A stretch of DNA of 64,000 nucleotides from CAWHMS01 sp963830495. Its GTDB lineage: Bacteria; Actinomycetota; Actinomycetes; Propionibacteriales; Nocardioidaceae. A program made the position numbers and the translations under genes. Positions 45,429 through 54,111 of this stretch are shown one piece after another. The stretch spans positions 372,001-436,000 of the forward strand of contig CAWHMS010000001.1 in NCBI GenBank assembly GCA_963830495.1, written 5' to 3'. A model generated the notes under the pieces. That model was not told the origin of the DNA, searched no databases, and worked only from the letters and a program-made list of their open reading frames with translations. Positions within the stretch are counted from its first letter, which is position 1, and every line of letters begins with the position of its first letter.

Positions 45429-45766
45429 TGTTGTTCGCCGGGCGGCCGGCTGGCGCCGGGGCCACTGTCATCGTCGACGCCGACCGGAGACTGGAGCATC
45501 GGGCGATCCTCCTGCAGGAACGAAGCCGGCCCGCCGGAGTGACGCCGGTCCGTGGCATTGGCGATCACGACGGCGACGTACGGCAGGAAGACCGCAGCGG
45601 CGACCAGCACCCAGCGCAGCACGCCAGCGGCGAAGAAGGCCCCGACGAAGCACAACGTGCGGATGCCCATCGACAACAGGTAACGCACTTCTCGGCGCCT
45701 GATGTCGGCGCTGCGGGCCGAGCGGGCCGACGTGATCGACACCGGGGTGCCGGCAGGATTGTCCAC
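45425..45766 (-). CDS. DUF3099-family small membrane protein
   Basis: A 113-residue membrane protein of the actinobacterial DUF3099 family. After the start there is SITSARSARSADIRRREVRY, then two hydrophobic segments (about residues 29-46 and 48-66), and a disordered Pro/Gly/Asp-rich tail. The GTG at 45766 has AAGGAG just upstream on the coding strand; longer starts add a basic, unconserved N-terminus. The stop overlaps the next small gene. Function unknown. Confidence 0.8.
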   Translation of the reverse strand: MDNPAGTPVSITSARSARSADIRRREVRYLLSMGIRTLCFVGAFFAAGVLRWVLVAAAVFLPYVAVVIANATDRRHSGGPASFLQEDRPMLQSPVGVDDDSGPGASRPPGEQQ

Positions 45767-45920
45767 GGTTGTCTCCTTCGACTCCACCGTACGTCGTCGG
45801 CCCCGCGAACTCACCTCAGGTGGCACACCGACCTGTAGACGCATGACGGGCGCCCGTCCGGGAAACCCAGCATGATGGAGGCGACCACCGGCCCTGGGTC
45901 ACCGAACTCGAGGAGAAGCC

Positions 45921-46136
45921 ATGACCAACCGCACCTATCGGGTCACCGAAGTCGTCGGGACGTCACCCGACGGCGTTGACGACGCGATCGCGAACGCCAT
46001 CCGGCGCGCCTCACGAACCCTTCGCCACCTCGACTGGTTCGAGGTCACGCAGATCCGCGGCCAGGTGGTAGACGACCACGTCGAGCACTTCCAGGTGGGG
46101 TTGAAGCTCGGCTTCCGGCTCGAGGACGACGAGTGA
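45921..46136 (+). CDS. Dodecin
   Basis: A 71-residue flavin-storage protein that assembles into a hollow dodecamer. The sequence MTNRTYRVTEVVGTSPDG, then AIRRASRTLRHLDWFEVTQI with the flavin-stacking tryptophan, and HFQVGLKLGFRLED match the family over the full length. A strong GAGGAGAAG ribosome site precedes the ATG at 45921. It stands alone between divergent small genes and the fabG-fabI pair. Confidence 0.93.
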   Translation: MTNRTYRVTEVVGTSPDGVDDAIANAIRRASRTLRHLDWFEVTQIRGQVVDDHVEHFQVGLKLGFRLEDDE

Positions 46137-46140
46137 GGCG

Positions 46141-46235
46141 CTGTGGCTGAACCCTTTGACGCGCGCCCGCTCACCCTCCGCCCGCCCATGGCTGAAGCTC
46201 TTCACGCACACACAGGTGAGATCCTTCAGCCACAG
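46141..46235. repeat. Inverted and direct repeats in the dodecin-fabG spacer
   Basis: CTGTGGCTGAA (46141-46151) and TTCAGCCACAG (46225-46235) are perfect 11-base inverted arms. A second TGGCTGAA near 46189-46196 starts a degenerate direct repeat of the left arm, TGGCTGAA then roughly CYYTTSACGC. The 180-base spacer holds nothing else recognisable apart from the fabG ribosome site (GGGAG, about 46301). Confidence 0.6.
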
Positions 46236-46315
46236 TGGATTCGCCCCGATCCACACCCACCACCAGTCCACCACCCTTCCGCCGGCAGACCACCACGACA
46301 GGGAGTTCACCAGCC

Positions 46316-47020
46316 TTGAGCAGATCAGTACTCGTCACCGGCGGTAACCGAGGAATCGGCCTGGCGATCGCTAGAACGTTCGTGGACGCAGGCGACCAGG
46401 TCGCGATCACCTACCGCTCCGGCGACCCGCCCGACGGCTTCCTGGCGGTGCGATGTGACGTCACCGATCCCGAGGCGGTCGAGGCGGCGTTCACGGAGAT
46501 CGAGGAGAAGCAGGGTCCGGTCGAGGTGCTCGTGGCCAACGCCGGCATCACGCGCGACACCCTGCTGCTGCGGATGTCCGAAGACGACTGGGGCGCGGTG
46601 ATCGAGACCAACCTGACCGGCTCGTTCCGTGTCGCCAAGCGAGCGGCGAAGGGGATGGTGCGGCTTCGGCGTGGACGGGTGATCTTGATCTCCAGCGTGG
46701 TCGGGCTGCTGGGCTCGGCCGGCCAGGTCAACTATGCGGCCAGCAAGGCCGGGCTGGTGGGTATGGCGCGGTCACTCGCCCGTGAGCTGGGCAGCCGCGG
46801 CATCACGACCAATGTGGTGGCCCCTGGCTTCGTCGAGACCGACATGACCGCGGAGCTGCCGGAGGACAAGCAGTCGGAGTACAAGTCGGCCATCCCGTTG
46901 GGCCGCTTCACCACCAGCGAGGAGATCGCCGGCGTCGTCCGTTGGCTCGCCTCGGACGACGCCGGGTACATCACCGGCGCAGTGATCCCCGTCGACGGCG
47001 GCCTGGGCATGGGTCACTGA
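46316..47020 (+). CDS. fabG: 3-oxoacyl-ACP reductase (FabG/MabA-like)
   Basis: NADPH-dependent reductase of type II fatty-acid synthesis. The 234-residue SDR has the cofactor loop VTGGNRGIGLAIA, NAG in VLVANAGITRD, the catalytic Ser and Tyr-x3-Lys in ISSVVGLLG and NYAASKAGL, and the ending PVDGGLGMGH. The start is a TTG at 46316 with GGGAG upstream; it gives the expected (M)SRSVLVTGGNRGIG N-terminus and no ATG or GTG fits. fabI follows after 53 bases, the same pairing as mabA-inhA in mycobacteria although no mycolate genes are seen. Confidence 0.92.
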   Translation: MSRSVLVTGGNRGIGLAIARTFVDAGDQVAITYRSGDPPDGFLAVRCDVTDPEAVEAAFTEIEEKQGPVEVLVANAGITRDTLLLRMSEDDWGAVIETNLTGSFRVAKRAAKGMVRLRRGRVILISSVVGLLGSAGQVNYAASKAGLVGMARSLARELGSRGITTNVVAPGFVETDMTAELPEDKQSEYKSAIPLGRFTTSEEIAGVVRWLASDDAGYITGAVIPVDGGLGMGH

Positions 47021-47073
47021 CACACTGGTCCGCAACCTCGGTCACCACGTCATCTCGAGAAGGGCAATCTCCC

Positions 47074-47844
47074 ATGGGCATCCTGGACGGCAAGCGCATC
47101 CTCGTCGCGGGCGTGACCATCGACAAGTCGATCGGGTTCGCCACCGCGAAGGTGGCGCAGGAGCAGGGCGCCACTGTGCTGATCTCCAACTTCGGTCGGG
47201 CGCTGGGCATCACGAAGCGGATCGCTAGCCGGTTGCCCGAGGAGGCGCCGGTGCTCGAGCTCGACGTCACGAACGAGGATCACCTGGCGGGGCTCGCCGA
47301 CCAGGTCCGGGAGCACGTCGACGGCCTCGACGGGGTCGTGCACTCGATCGCCTACGGGAATCCCGAGACCATCCTGGGCGGCAAGTTCATGAGCGGGCCC
47401 TGGTCGGATGTGGGGCAGGCGGTGCAGGTATCGGCGTACTCGCTCCAGGCGCTCGCCACCGCGTGCCTGCCGGTGATGAGCCCTGGCGGCAGTGTCGTCG
47501 GTATGACGTTCGACGCGTCAGTCGCCTGGCCCGGCTACGACTGGATGGGGGTCGCCAAGGGAGCGCTCGAGTCCTGTAACCGCTACCTGGCCCGCGACCT
47601 CGGCCAGCACGGCATCCGGTCCAACCTGGTCAGCGCCGGACCGCTGCGCACCCTTGCTGCGAAGGCGATTCCCGGCTTCGAGCTGTTCGAGGGCGAGTTC
47701 GAGAAGCGCTCGCCGCTGGGCTGGCAGCTCGACGACCTCGAGCCGACCGCACGCACCGTGGTGGCGCTGCTGAGCGACTTCTTCCCGAAGACCACCGGCG
47801 AGATCATCCACGTCGACGGCGGGTACCACGCGATGGGCGCCTGA
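47074..47844 (+). CDS. fabI: Enoyl-ACP reductase (FabI/InhA-like)
   Basis: NADH-dependent reductase for the last step of each fatty-acid elongation round. The 256-residue protein has the FabI/InhA cofactor pattern VAGVTIDKSIGFATAK, then VHSIAYGNPETILGG and the catalytic YDWMGVAKGALES, in which Tyr and Lys have the wider spacing of enoyl reductases. It ends with GEIIHVDGGYHAMGA. The ATG at 47074 follows GAGAAGGG. It is the likely partner of the upstream fabG and the family target of isoniazid and triclosan. Confidence 0.95.
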   Translation: MGILDGKRILVAGVTIDKSIGFATAKVAQEQGATVLISNFGRALGITKRIASRLPEEAPVLELDVTNEDHLAGLADQVREHVDGLDGVVHSIAYGNPETILGGKFMSGPWSDVGQAVQVSAYSLQALATACLPVMSPGGSVVGMTFDASVAWPGYDWMGVAKGALESCNRYLARDLGQHGIRSNLVSAGPLRTLAAKAIPGFELFEGEFEKRSPLGWQLDDLEPTARTVVALLSDFFPKTTGEIIHVDGGYHAMGA

Positions 47845-47859
47845 CGGCCGCGCAGGCGA

Positions 47860-47865
47860 TACCGT
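47860..47865 (+). promoter_or_regulatory. -10-like box before the Mur-ligase gene
   Basis: TACCGT ends six bases before the GTG at 47872, giving a leaderless start site. The match to TANNNT is complete but the spacer is only 27 bases from fabI, so read-through is also possible. Confidence 0.35.
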
Positions 47866-47871
47866 GACGCT

Positions 47872-49572
47872 GTGACCTCAGCGCTGGTCGAGCTTCGGGT
47901 GCTCGAAGGCCCCAACCTGTACTTCCCGAAGGCCGCGATCAAGCTGACGCTCGACCTGACCGGGTTGACCGAGGTCGACGAGGAGACCGCGCTACGACTG
48001 GCTCGCCGCATCGGCCTGGCGAACCCGCGACCCGGCTCCCCGGACTCGGGGTTTCGGCAGCGCTTCGCGGCCCGGGCCGTCGCCAGGCTGGTGCGTCAGG
48101 TCGCCGCCGAGGCCGGCACGCACCGGCTCGCCGTCCGTGTCCGTCCTACCAGCGACGTCCAGCGGCTGGTCCTCGCCTATCCCTGGCGCAACCGGACCCG
48201 GGCACAGGCACTGGGAGCCGCCGTCGCTCAGGTGCTCGACGCGCTTCCGGAGGCGGATGTCGACGCGGTGGTGAGCAAGGTCGCTGCCGACGTCCGTGCC
48301 GCCGAGGTCGGCGATCGTCCGACGACGATCCTGCCTACGATCCCCGTCATCGCCGTCACGGGCACCAACGGCAAGACCACGACCGCCCGCATGATCGGGC
48401 ACATCGGCCGCACGGCCGGCCTGCACGTCGGCTGGTCGTCGACCGACGGCATCTACTACGACGGTGACTTGGTCGAGGCCGGCGACTACTCGGGGCCCAG
48501 CGGCGCGGGCCGGGTGCTGGCCCAGCCGGGCGTACAGCTGGCCGTCACGGAGACGGCGCGAGGCGGGATTCTGCTGCGCGGCATCGGCATCGTGCACAAC
48601 GACGTCTCGGTGGTGACCAACATCAGTGCCGACCACCTGGGTATGCACGGGATCGAGACGCTCGACCAGCTGGCCGAGGTCAAGGGCGTCGTCCCGCACA
48701 TCACGCGTCCGAGCGGCTGGGCCGTCCTCAACGGCGACGACCCGCGGGTGTTCGCGATGCGCAGCATGATCTCGGCGCGCGCGTGGGTCTTTTCACGCGA
48801 CCCCGATTCACCCTCCGTGCGGGAGGTGCTCAACCACGGCGGTCGGGCCAGCACGGTCATCGACGGCTGGCTCTCGGTCCTGGCGCCCGACAGAGATCCC
48901 GACCCGCTGGTGCGCGCGGTCGACGTACCCATGACGATGGCCGGCCTGAGCCGCTTCAACGTCGAGAACGCGCTGGCCGCCGCCAGTGCGGCGTTGGCGG
49001 CCGGACTCCCGCGAGACGCCGTGATCGGCGGCCTGGAGTCCTTCGCACCCGGTCCCGAGCTTAACCCGGGTCGGATGAACATCTACTCGCTGCACGGTCT
49101 CACCGTGATCCTGGACCTCGCGCACAACGCCGCCGGGCTGGAGGCGCTGCTCGAGGTGATGCGCGGCCTCTGTCCGGCCGGCGCCCGCACCCTGCTCGCG
49201 CTCGGCACCGCCGGCGACAGGACGGACGACGTCGTGCGCACGCTCGGTGAGCTGGGCGCCCGCGATGCCGACGTCGCGGTGATCGTGCACAAGGACGCCT
49301 ACCTCCGTGGTCGCCCCATGGCGGAGCTGTCCGCGCTGTACCGGGAAGGTGCCGCGCTGGTCGGCGTCACCGACGTCCCCGACTACGCCTCGGAGCTCGC
49401 CGGCCTTGAGGCGCTGGCGGAGCGGGGTACGCCGGGGGACGTGGTGGCGGTGATGTGTCACCAGGATCGCGAGGTGCTCCACGCCTGGCTGATCGACCGT
49501 GGCGCCACCGTTGACGCTCCCGCCGTACTGCGCGACAAAGTGATGAAAGCGGCCGACGCCATCCCTAGCTGA
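47872..49572 (+). CDS. Cyanophycin synthetase-like Mur ligase without the ATP-grasp domain
   Basis: A 566-residue Mur-ligase protein related to the CphA encoded head-on at 49689-52511. The N-terminus (RVLEGPNLYFPKAAIKLTLD) resembles the CphA N-domain (IYRGANIWSYEKAVHLVVDL). It passes straight to the Mur domain with GTNGKTTT (164-171), the shared stretch TARGGILLRGIG, SADHLGMHGIETLDQLAEVK and the C-terminal LDLAHNAAGLEALL. The 300-residue ATP-grasp domain that adds aspartate in CphA is absent. It may therefore ligate one amino acid only, or modify cyanophycin or a related peptide. That is inference. The GTG start follows a -10-like TACCGT. Confidence 0.85.
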   Translation: MTSALVELRVLEGPNLYFPKAAIKLTLDLTGLTEVDEETALRLARRIGLANPRPGSPDSGFRQRFAARAVARLVRQVAAEAGTHRLAVRVRPTSDVQRLVLAYPWRNRTRAQALGAAVAQVLDALPEADVDAVVSKVAADVRAAEVGDRPTTILPTIPVIAVTGTNGKTTTARMIGHIGRTAGLHVGWSSTDGIYYDGDLVEAGDYSGPSGAGRVLAQPGVQLAVTETARGGILLRGIGIVHNDVSVVTNISADHLGMHGIETLDQLAEVKGVVPHITRPSGWAVLNGDDPRVFAMRSMISARAWVFSRDPDSPSVREVLNHGGRASTVIDGWLSVLAPDRDPDPLVRAVDVPMTMAGLSRFNVENALAAASAALAAGLPRDAVIGGLESFAPGPELNPGRMNIYSLHGLTVILDLAHNAAGLEALLEVMRGLCPAGARTLLALGTAGDRTDDVVRTLGELGARDADVAVIVHKDAYLRGRPMAELSALYREGAALVGVTDVPDYASELAGLEALAERGTPGDVVAVMCHQDREVLHAWLIDRGATVDAPAVLRDKVMKAADAIPS

Positions 49573-49660
49573 TCCGCCGCCCGCCCAGGACGCTCCGCAC
49601 TACACCGTGAATCGCAGGAAGGTGTCCCGTCACAGGGTGGTTTAGCGTGCCAGCGTCCCG

Positions 49661-49679
49661 CACTTCGCGCGGCGAAGTG
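49661..49679. terminator. Hairpin between convergent Mur-ligase and cphA genes
   Basis: CACTTCGC and GCGAAGTG form a perfect 8-base stem with a 3-base loop, nine bases past the cphA stop and 88 bases past the Mur-ligase stop. It could end both transcripts. The rest of the 116-base spacer shows nothing. Confidence 0.6.
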
Positions 49680-49688
49680 GCGCGGTGG

Positions 49689-52511
49689 TCAGGTGCTGGG
49701 AGTGAAGTCCGGGTCGCCCACGACGTCCTCGTCGCGGCCCGCGCCGGCCTGTGCCTGGTTGGACCAGGACTCGAGCTCGGCCAGCACCGCAGAGTGCTTG
49801 TCGACGCAGAGCACGACCAGGTCGCCCTTGTTGGCGCGCGCCATCACGTGTCGCGTCGCATCGATCTCGTCGAGCACGATCTCGACCTGCTTGCAGCGGG
49901 CTCCCGAAGCCGAGGCCTCGCGAACGCCTTGCGCGACGAGCTCGGCCACGTCGCCCCGCTCGCGCCCCCGCAGAGCGGCATCCTCGCGCACGACGATGAC
50001 GTCGAAGTGGTCGGATGCCACCCGCCCGAGCTCGAGCATGTCTTCGTCGCGCCGGTCTCCGGCGGTGGCGATCACCCCGAGCAGGGAGGGCTTCGCCAGG
50101 TCGCTCGACGCCAACAGGGTTTCGTGCACGCGATCGACGAAGTCGCCCAGCATCCGCATGCCCGGCGCGTTGTGACAGTAGTCGACGACGACCTGCACAC
50201 CGTCGACCTCGATCTCGTTGAGGCGGCCGGGGGAGAGGTAGTAGTTGGTCGAGAAGGATCGCAGCCCCTGCCGGATGTCGTGCAGCGGCGCCCCCGCTGC
50301 GAAGGCGGCTGCCGCAGCGGCGAGTGAGTTCTGCACGTTCATCCGCGCTCGGCCGCCGAAGGTGGCCGGCAGCAGGTGGGTCCACGCCAGCTGCATCTCC
50401 CGGTTGCCATGCCGGACCACGATCATGTCGCCGCGATCGCTCGACTCGAGCACGACGGCCTTGCCGCCTCGCCGGCAGTGCGCATCGATGAGGTCACGCA
50501 CCTCGCTTCCGCGCGGCTCCATGCTGAACCACACCACCTCACCGGAGCAGCGGCGCCGCATCGCCCGAACCAGCGGCTCGTCGGCGTTCAGCACCGCGTG
50601 ACCGTGCCGAGGCACGGCCTCGACCGGCACGGCCTTCACCTCGGCCAGCTGCTCGACCGTGTCGATGCCGCGCGTGCCGAGATGGTCGGGCTGCACGTTG
50701 AGCACCACGGCGACGTCGTTGCGCTCGTAGCCGAGACCCTCGCGGAGGATGCCGCCACGCGCCACCTCGAAGACGGCGAAGTCGACGCGGGGATTCTGCA
50801 GCACCATCCGCGCCGACTTCGGTCCGGAAGCGTCGGCCCGGATGACCAGCCGCTCGTCGATAACGACGCCGTCGGTCGACGTCATACCGACCTTGCGCCC
50901 GATGCCCTTGAAGATGTGCGCGATCATCCGAGACGTCGTCGTCTTGCCGTTGGTGCCGGTGACCGCGACGATCGGGATCCGGCTGGACGCCCCCGGCGGG
51001 AACAGCATGTCCACGACGCTCTTGGCGATGAACTGCGAGTCGCCGATCGTCGGGTGGGTGTGCATCCGGAAGCCAGGTGCCGCGTTGACCTCGCAGATCG
51101 CCCCGCCGGTCTCCCGCACCGGCTCGGTGATGTCGGGACAGATGAAGTCGATGCCGGCGATGTCGAGCCCGATGACCCGGGCCGCCTCTTCGGCGATCTC
51201 GATGTTCTCCGGATGGGCCTCGAAGGTCCGGTCGATGGAGATGCCGCCGGTGGACATGTTGCCGGTCAGGGTGAGCTTGATAATCGCGTCGGCAGGGGGT
51301 ACGTCGTCCATTGCGAAGCCCTGGTCACGCACGAGCGAGACGGCAGCCTCGTCGACCTTGATCCGGGTCAACACCTTCTCGTGGCCCACCCCTCGTCGGG
51401 GGTCGGCGTTGGTGCTCTCGACCAGCTCGGTGACCGTGTGCTGGCCGTCGCCCATGACATGGGCCGGCACCCGCTCGGCGATCGCGGCGATCCGTCCGTC
51501 GATCACCAGGCAGCGATAGTCGCGACCGGAGACGAAGGACTCGACGATGACCCAGCCGCGCCGAGACTCCTCCTGTGCAATGGCGAAGCCACGCCTGACG
51601 TCCTGTTCGCCCTGCAGGTCCAGGCACACACCACGGCCGTGGTTGCCGTCGAGCGGCTTGACGACGACGGGGTAGCCGATCCGGCTGGCCACGCCGACCG
51701 CCTGATCCTCGGTGCGCACCGACTCCGCGCGAGGCACCGGCAGCCCGGCCGCGCTGAGCAGCCGGCCGGTGAGGTCCTTGTCGCTCGCGACATCGACAGC
51801 GATCGCCGAGGTGCTGCTCGTCATGGTCGCCCGGATCCGCTTCTGGTGCACCCCCTGACCGAGCTGGACCAGCGAGTACTGGTTGAGCCGGATCCACGGG
51901 ATGTCACGCGACACGGCCTCGTCGATGATCGCCTGGGTCGACGGACCGAAGGCGGTGCGCTCGGCGCGCACGATGAAGCGCTCGAGCTCCTCGGCGAAGT
52001 CGAAGTCGGGCTCGGGGGAGACGAGGTGGTTGACCATGCGTACGGCGAGGCGGCCGGCCTGGACCCCGACGTTCTCGTCGACGTACCCGTAGATGACGTT
52101 GTAACGGCCGCGCTCGCCGGGGACCTGTCGGGTCTTGCCCCGCCTCAGGTCATGCCCGACCTCCTGCTGCAGTTGCAGCGCGACGTGCTCGCTGACGTGC
52201 CCGAGCCAGGTGCCTTCCTCGAGGCGCTCGACGAAGCCGCCGCGGCGACCGCGCGAGCACGAGTGCTCGCGGATGCCCGGGAGCAGCTCGAGCAGCTGCT
52301 CGGTGAAGCCGGGGATACGGTCGGTAGGCCAGTCTTCGAGACCGCCCAGATCGACGACGAGGTGCACGGCCTTCTCGTAGGACCAGATGTTGGCGCCTCG
52401 GTAGATCCTCGTCTCGAGGATGGCCAGGTCCGGGCTCGGGCCGCTCGGGTCCGCGTCGGGCTGTGTGCCCTCGCCGGGTTGCGTCCCGGGGTCGGTCGTG
52501 AGGTCACTCAT
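49689..52511 (-). CDS. cphA: Cyanophycin synthetase
   Basis: Builds the nitrogen-storage polymer multi-L-arginyl-poly-L-aspartate from Asp, Arg and ATP. The 940-residue protein has the full CphA1 layout. An N-domain spans about residues 30-200 (IYRGANIWSYEKAVHL, HVSEHVALQLQQEVG). An ATP-grasp domain covers about 225-505, with VVVKPLDGNHGRGV and EVNAAPGFRMH. The Mur-ligase domain begins at GTNGKTTT (519-526) and contains ARGGILREG and QPDHLGTRGIDTVEQLAEVK. The ATG at 52511 overlaps the end of cphB by eight bases, so synthesis and breakdown enzymes are translated from one message. The first 28 residues are a variable Thr/Pro/Asp-rich leader. Confidence 0.95.
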   Translation of the reverse strand: MSDLTTDPGTQPGEGTQPDADPSGPSPDLAILETRIYRGANIWSYEKAVHLVVDLGGLEDWPTDRIPGFTEQLLELLPGIREHSCSRGRRGGFVERLEEGTWLGHVSEHVALQLQQEVGHDLRRGKTRQVPGERGRYNVIYGYVDENVGVQAGRLAVRMVNHLVSPEPDFDFAEELERFIVRAERTAFGPSTQAIIDEAVSRDIPWIRLNQYSLVQLGQGVHQKRIRATMTSSTSAIAVDVASDKDLTGRLLSAAGLPVPRAESVRTEDQAVGVASRIGYPVVVKPLDGNHGRGVCLDLQGEQDVRRGFAIAQEESRRGWVIVESFVSGRDYRCLVIDGRIAAIAERVPAHVMGDGQHTVTELVESTNADPRRGVGHEKVLTRIKVDEAAVSLVRDQGFAMDDVPPADAIIKLTLTGNMSTGGISIDRTFEAHPENIEIAEEAARVIGLDIAGIDFICPDITEPVRETGGAICEVNAAPGFRMHTHPTIGDSQFIAKSVVDMLFPPGASSRIPIVAVTGTNGKTTTSRMIAHIFKGIGRKVGMTSTDGVVIDERLVIRADASGPKSARMVLQNPRVDFAVFEVARGGILREGLGYERNDVAVVLNVQPDHLGTRGIDTVEQLAEVKAVPVEAVPRHGHAVLNADEPLVRAMRRRCSGEVVWFSMEPRGSEVRDLIDAHCRRGGKAVVLESSDRGDMIVVRHGNREMQLAWTHLLPATFGGRARMNVQNSLAAAAAAFAAGAPLHDIRQGLRSFSTNYYLSPGRLNEIEVDGVQVVVDYCHNAPGMRMLGDFVDRVHETLLASSDLAKPSLLGVIATAGDRRDEDMLELGRVASDHFDVIVVREDAALRGRERGDVAELVAQGVREASASGARCKQVEIVLDEIDATRHVMARANKGDLVVLCVDKHSAVLAELESWSNQAQAGAGRDEDVVGDPDFTPST

Positions 52512-53469
52512 CGGCGGACTCCTCCCGGTCGTGGCCGGCCCGGGAGCGACGCCGCCGCAAGTTCGTCGGCGAGGCACCCTCGGCGGCGATGTCGCGGGCC
52601 AGCTGGCGCAGGTCCGCACCCGCGACCTCGAGCTCGGCGGCCTCGGCAGGATCCGGCTCGGCCCGGCTCGACATGAGGCTTCGCTCCCTCAGATCGAACC
52701 TCGCACCAGCGGGCAGCACGTGCAACCGCGCCCCCGACACGAGCAGCGGTTCGGTGCGCTTGGCCTCGTGCGCGTTGCTCAGCATCTCGCGGCCGTCCAG
52801 GATCGTGACGGCGCCGCGGCCGACCACCTCGAGCAGCCGGCGCTCGGTCACGACCGCCGCCGTGTCCTCGTCGATGCCTATCCCCAGCAGGTTCGGGGAC
52901 TGCGCCACGAGCATGATCAGCCGACCGTAGCGGTTCCGCTGGGCGAAGTGCTGATCGATGACGCAGTTGTCGAGCAGTCCGAGCCCGGCAGCGAGCTGGG
53001 TCATGCGCTGCTTGGGGGTTGCGCCACCGCTCCCGAAGGCGACCATGAAGGCGGACTGGATGCTGGCGCCGGCCGACGTACCCCCGACAGTGACGCCACG
53101 GTGGTGTGCGCGGGTGATGGCGTCGCCGAACGCCGTGCCGTTGACGACGCCTGAGAGCTTGAGCTGGTTGCCTCCGGTCATGAAGATCCCGGTGACCTCG
53201 TCGAGCCGGGCCGCCAGTCGGGGGTCCTCGGCCTGGTCGCGCGACTCGGGCCGGACCGAGCTGACCTCGGCGGCCCCGAGGCGACGGAACAGCGCGTCGT
53301 ACAGCTCGACGACCTCGGGACCCAGCGACGAAGCCGTGGGAACCACGGCGATCCTCGCCTCGCGGCCGCCGCAGGCCGCCACGAAATGCCTCAGCACCGT
53401 ACGCCGATCGAGCTTGTCCTCGGCGCCGCCGATCACGTAGAGGCGGCCGGGTGTCTCCGGGCCAGACAT
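52504..53469 (-). CDS. cphB: Cyanophycinase
   Basis: Serine peptidase (family S51) that cuts cyanophycin to beta-Asp-Arg dipeptides. The 321-residue product has GRLYVIGGAEDK at the start, FMTGGNQLKL and the nucleophile Ser132 in VGGTSAGAS, followed by DNCVIDQHFAQRNRYGRL and LGIGIDEDTA. A basic C-terminal tail of about 50 residues extends past the family core. The ATG at 53469 lies seven bases after TAGTGT on the coding strand, a probable leaderless promoter that would drive cphB-cphA together. Confidence 0.94.
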   Translation of the reverse strand: MSGPETPGRLYVIGGAEDKLDRRTVLRHFVAACGGREARIAVVPTASSLGPEVVELYDALFRRLGAAEVSSVRPESRDQAEDPRLAARLDEVTGIFMTGGNQLKLSGVVNGTAFGDAITRAHHRGVTVGGTSAGASIQSAFMVAFGSGGATPKQRMTQLAAGLGLLDNCVIDQHFAQRNRYGRLIMLVAQSPNLLGIGIDEDTAAVVTERRLLEVVGRGAVTILDGREMLSNAHEAKRTEPLLVSGARLHVLPAGARFDLRERSLMSSRAEPDPAEAAELEVAGADLRQLARDIAAEGASPTNLRRRRSRAGHDREESADE

Positions 53470-53476
53470 GCGGAGA

Positions 53477-53482
53477 ACACTA
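53477..53482 (-). promoter_or_regulatory. -10 box of the cphB-cphA operon
   Basis: On the minus strand TAGTGT ends seven bases before the cphB ATG (53469), predicting a leaderless cphB-cphA transcript. A divergent CATGAT box (53563-53568) six bases before the sixA start serves the other side. Confidence 0.45.
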
Positions 53483-53574
53483 CGGCCTGGCGACGTTGGG
53501 GCCTGGGCGGGCAAGCGGCGCGGCGCGCGCCGGCGCGGCGTGCCGGGCTGAAGCGGAGGCGACATGATGGGGCG

Positions 53575-54075
53575 ATGACCGTGGACTCCCACACGCTCGT
53601 CGTGATGCGCCATGCCAAGACCGAGACGTATGCCGGCAGCGACAGGGCTCGTGAGCTCACCGCCAGGGGCGTCGCGGACTCGCGCGCGGCGGGTCGATGG
53701 CTGAGGGCTGAGGGGCTGGCGCCCGACCTCGTGCTCGTCTCGACCGCGGTGCGCGCGCGCCAGACGGTCGAGCACGTCGCGGAGGCGCTGGGTCGCCAGG
53801 TCCGGGTGGAGGCGCTCGATGACCTGTATGCCGCCGACGTCGACGACGTACTGGGCATCTGTGGTCGGATCACTGCCGGAGCCGGCACGGTCATCATCGT
53901 CGGTCACAATCCGACGATGGCCGACGTGGTTCACACCCTGCTCGGCGACGCGGACGAGCGGGAGGTCGCGCACCTCGCCACCGCGGGACTGGCGGTGGTG
54001 GAGCTGCCGGGGGAGTGGGCGGACATCGCCCCAGGAACCGGTCGGTTGGTGTCCAGCCACGTGGCGCGTGGTTGA
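53575..54075 (+). CDS. SixA-type histidine phosphatase
   Basis: A 166-residue member of the histidine phosphatase superfamily, SixA branch. The catalytic RHAKTE (residues 12-17) is near the N-terminus, and the second catalytic histidine is in VGHNPTMADVVHTL. The arginine in STAVRARQTVE completes the phosphate pocket. SixA proteins act on phosphohistidine of signalling or phosphotransfer proteins, but the target here is unknown. The ATG at 53575 lies six bases after CATGAT. It diverges from cphB and meets serB head-on. Confidence 0.88.
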   Translation: MTVDSHTLVVMRHAKTETYAGSDRARELTARGVADSRAAGRWLRAEGLAPDLVLVSTAVRARQTVEHVAEALGRQVRVEALDDLYAADVDDVLGICGRITAGAGTVIIVGHNPTMADVVHTLLGDADEREVAHLATAGLAVVELPGEWADIAPGTGRLVSSHVARG

Positions 54076-54108
54076 CCGGTCGCTCCCGGTCAGGAGCGGC
54101 CGCACCGG
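54076..54108. terminator. Hairpin between convergent sixA and serB
   Basis: CGCTCC (54081-54086) and GGAGCG (54093-54098) form a perfect 6-base stem with a 6-base loop. Outer CCGGT and ACCGG arms extend it with a small bulge. It starts right after the sixA stop and ends just before the serB stop. Confidence 0.5.
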
Positions 54109-54111
54109 CGC

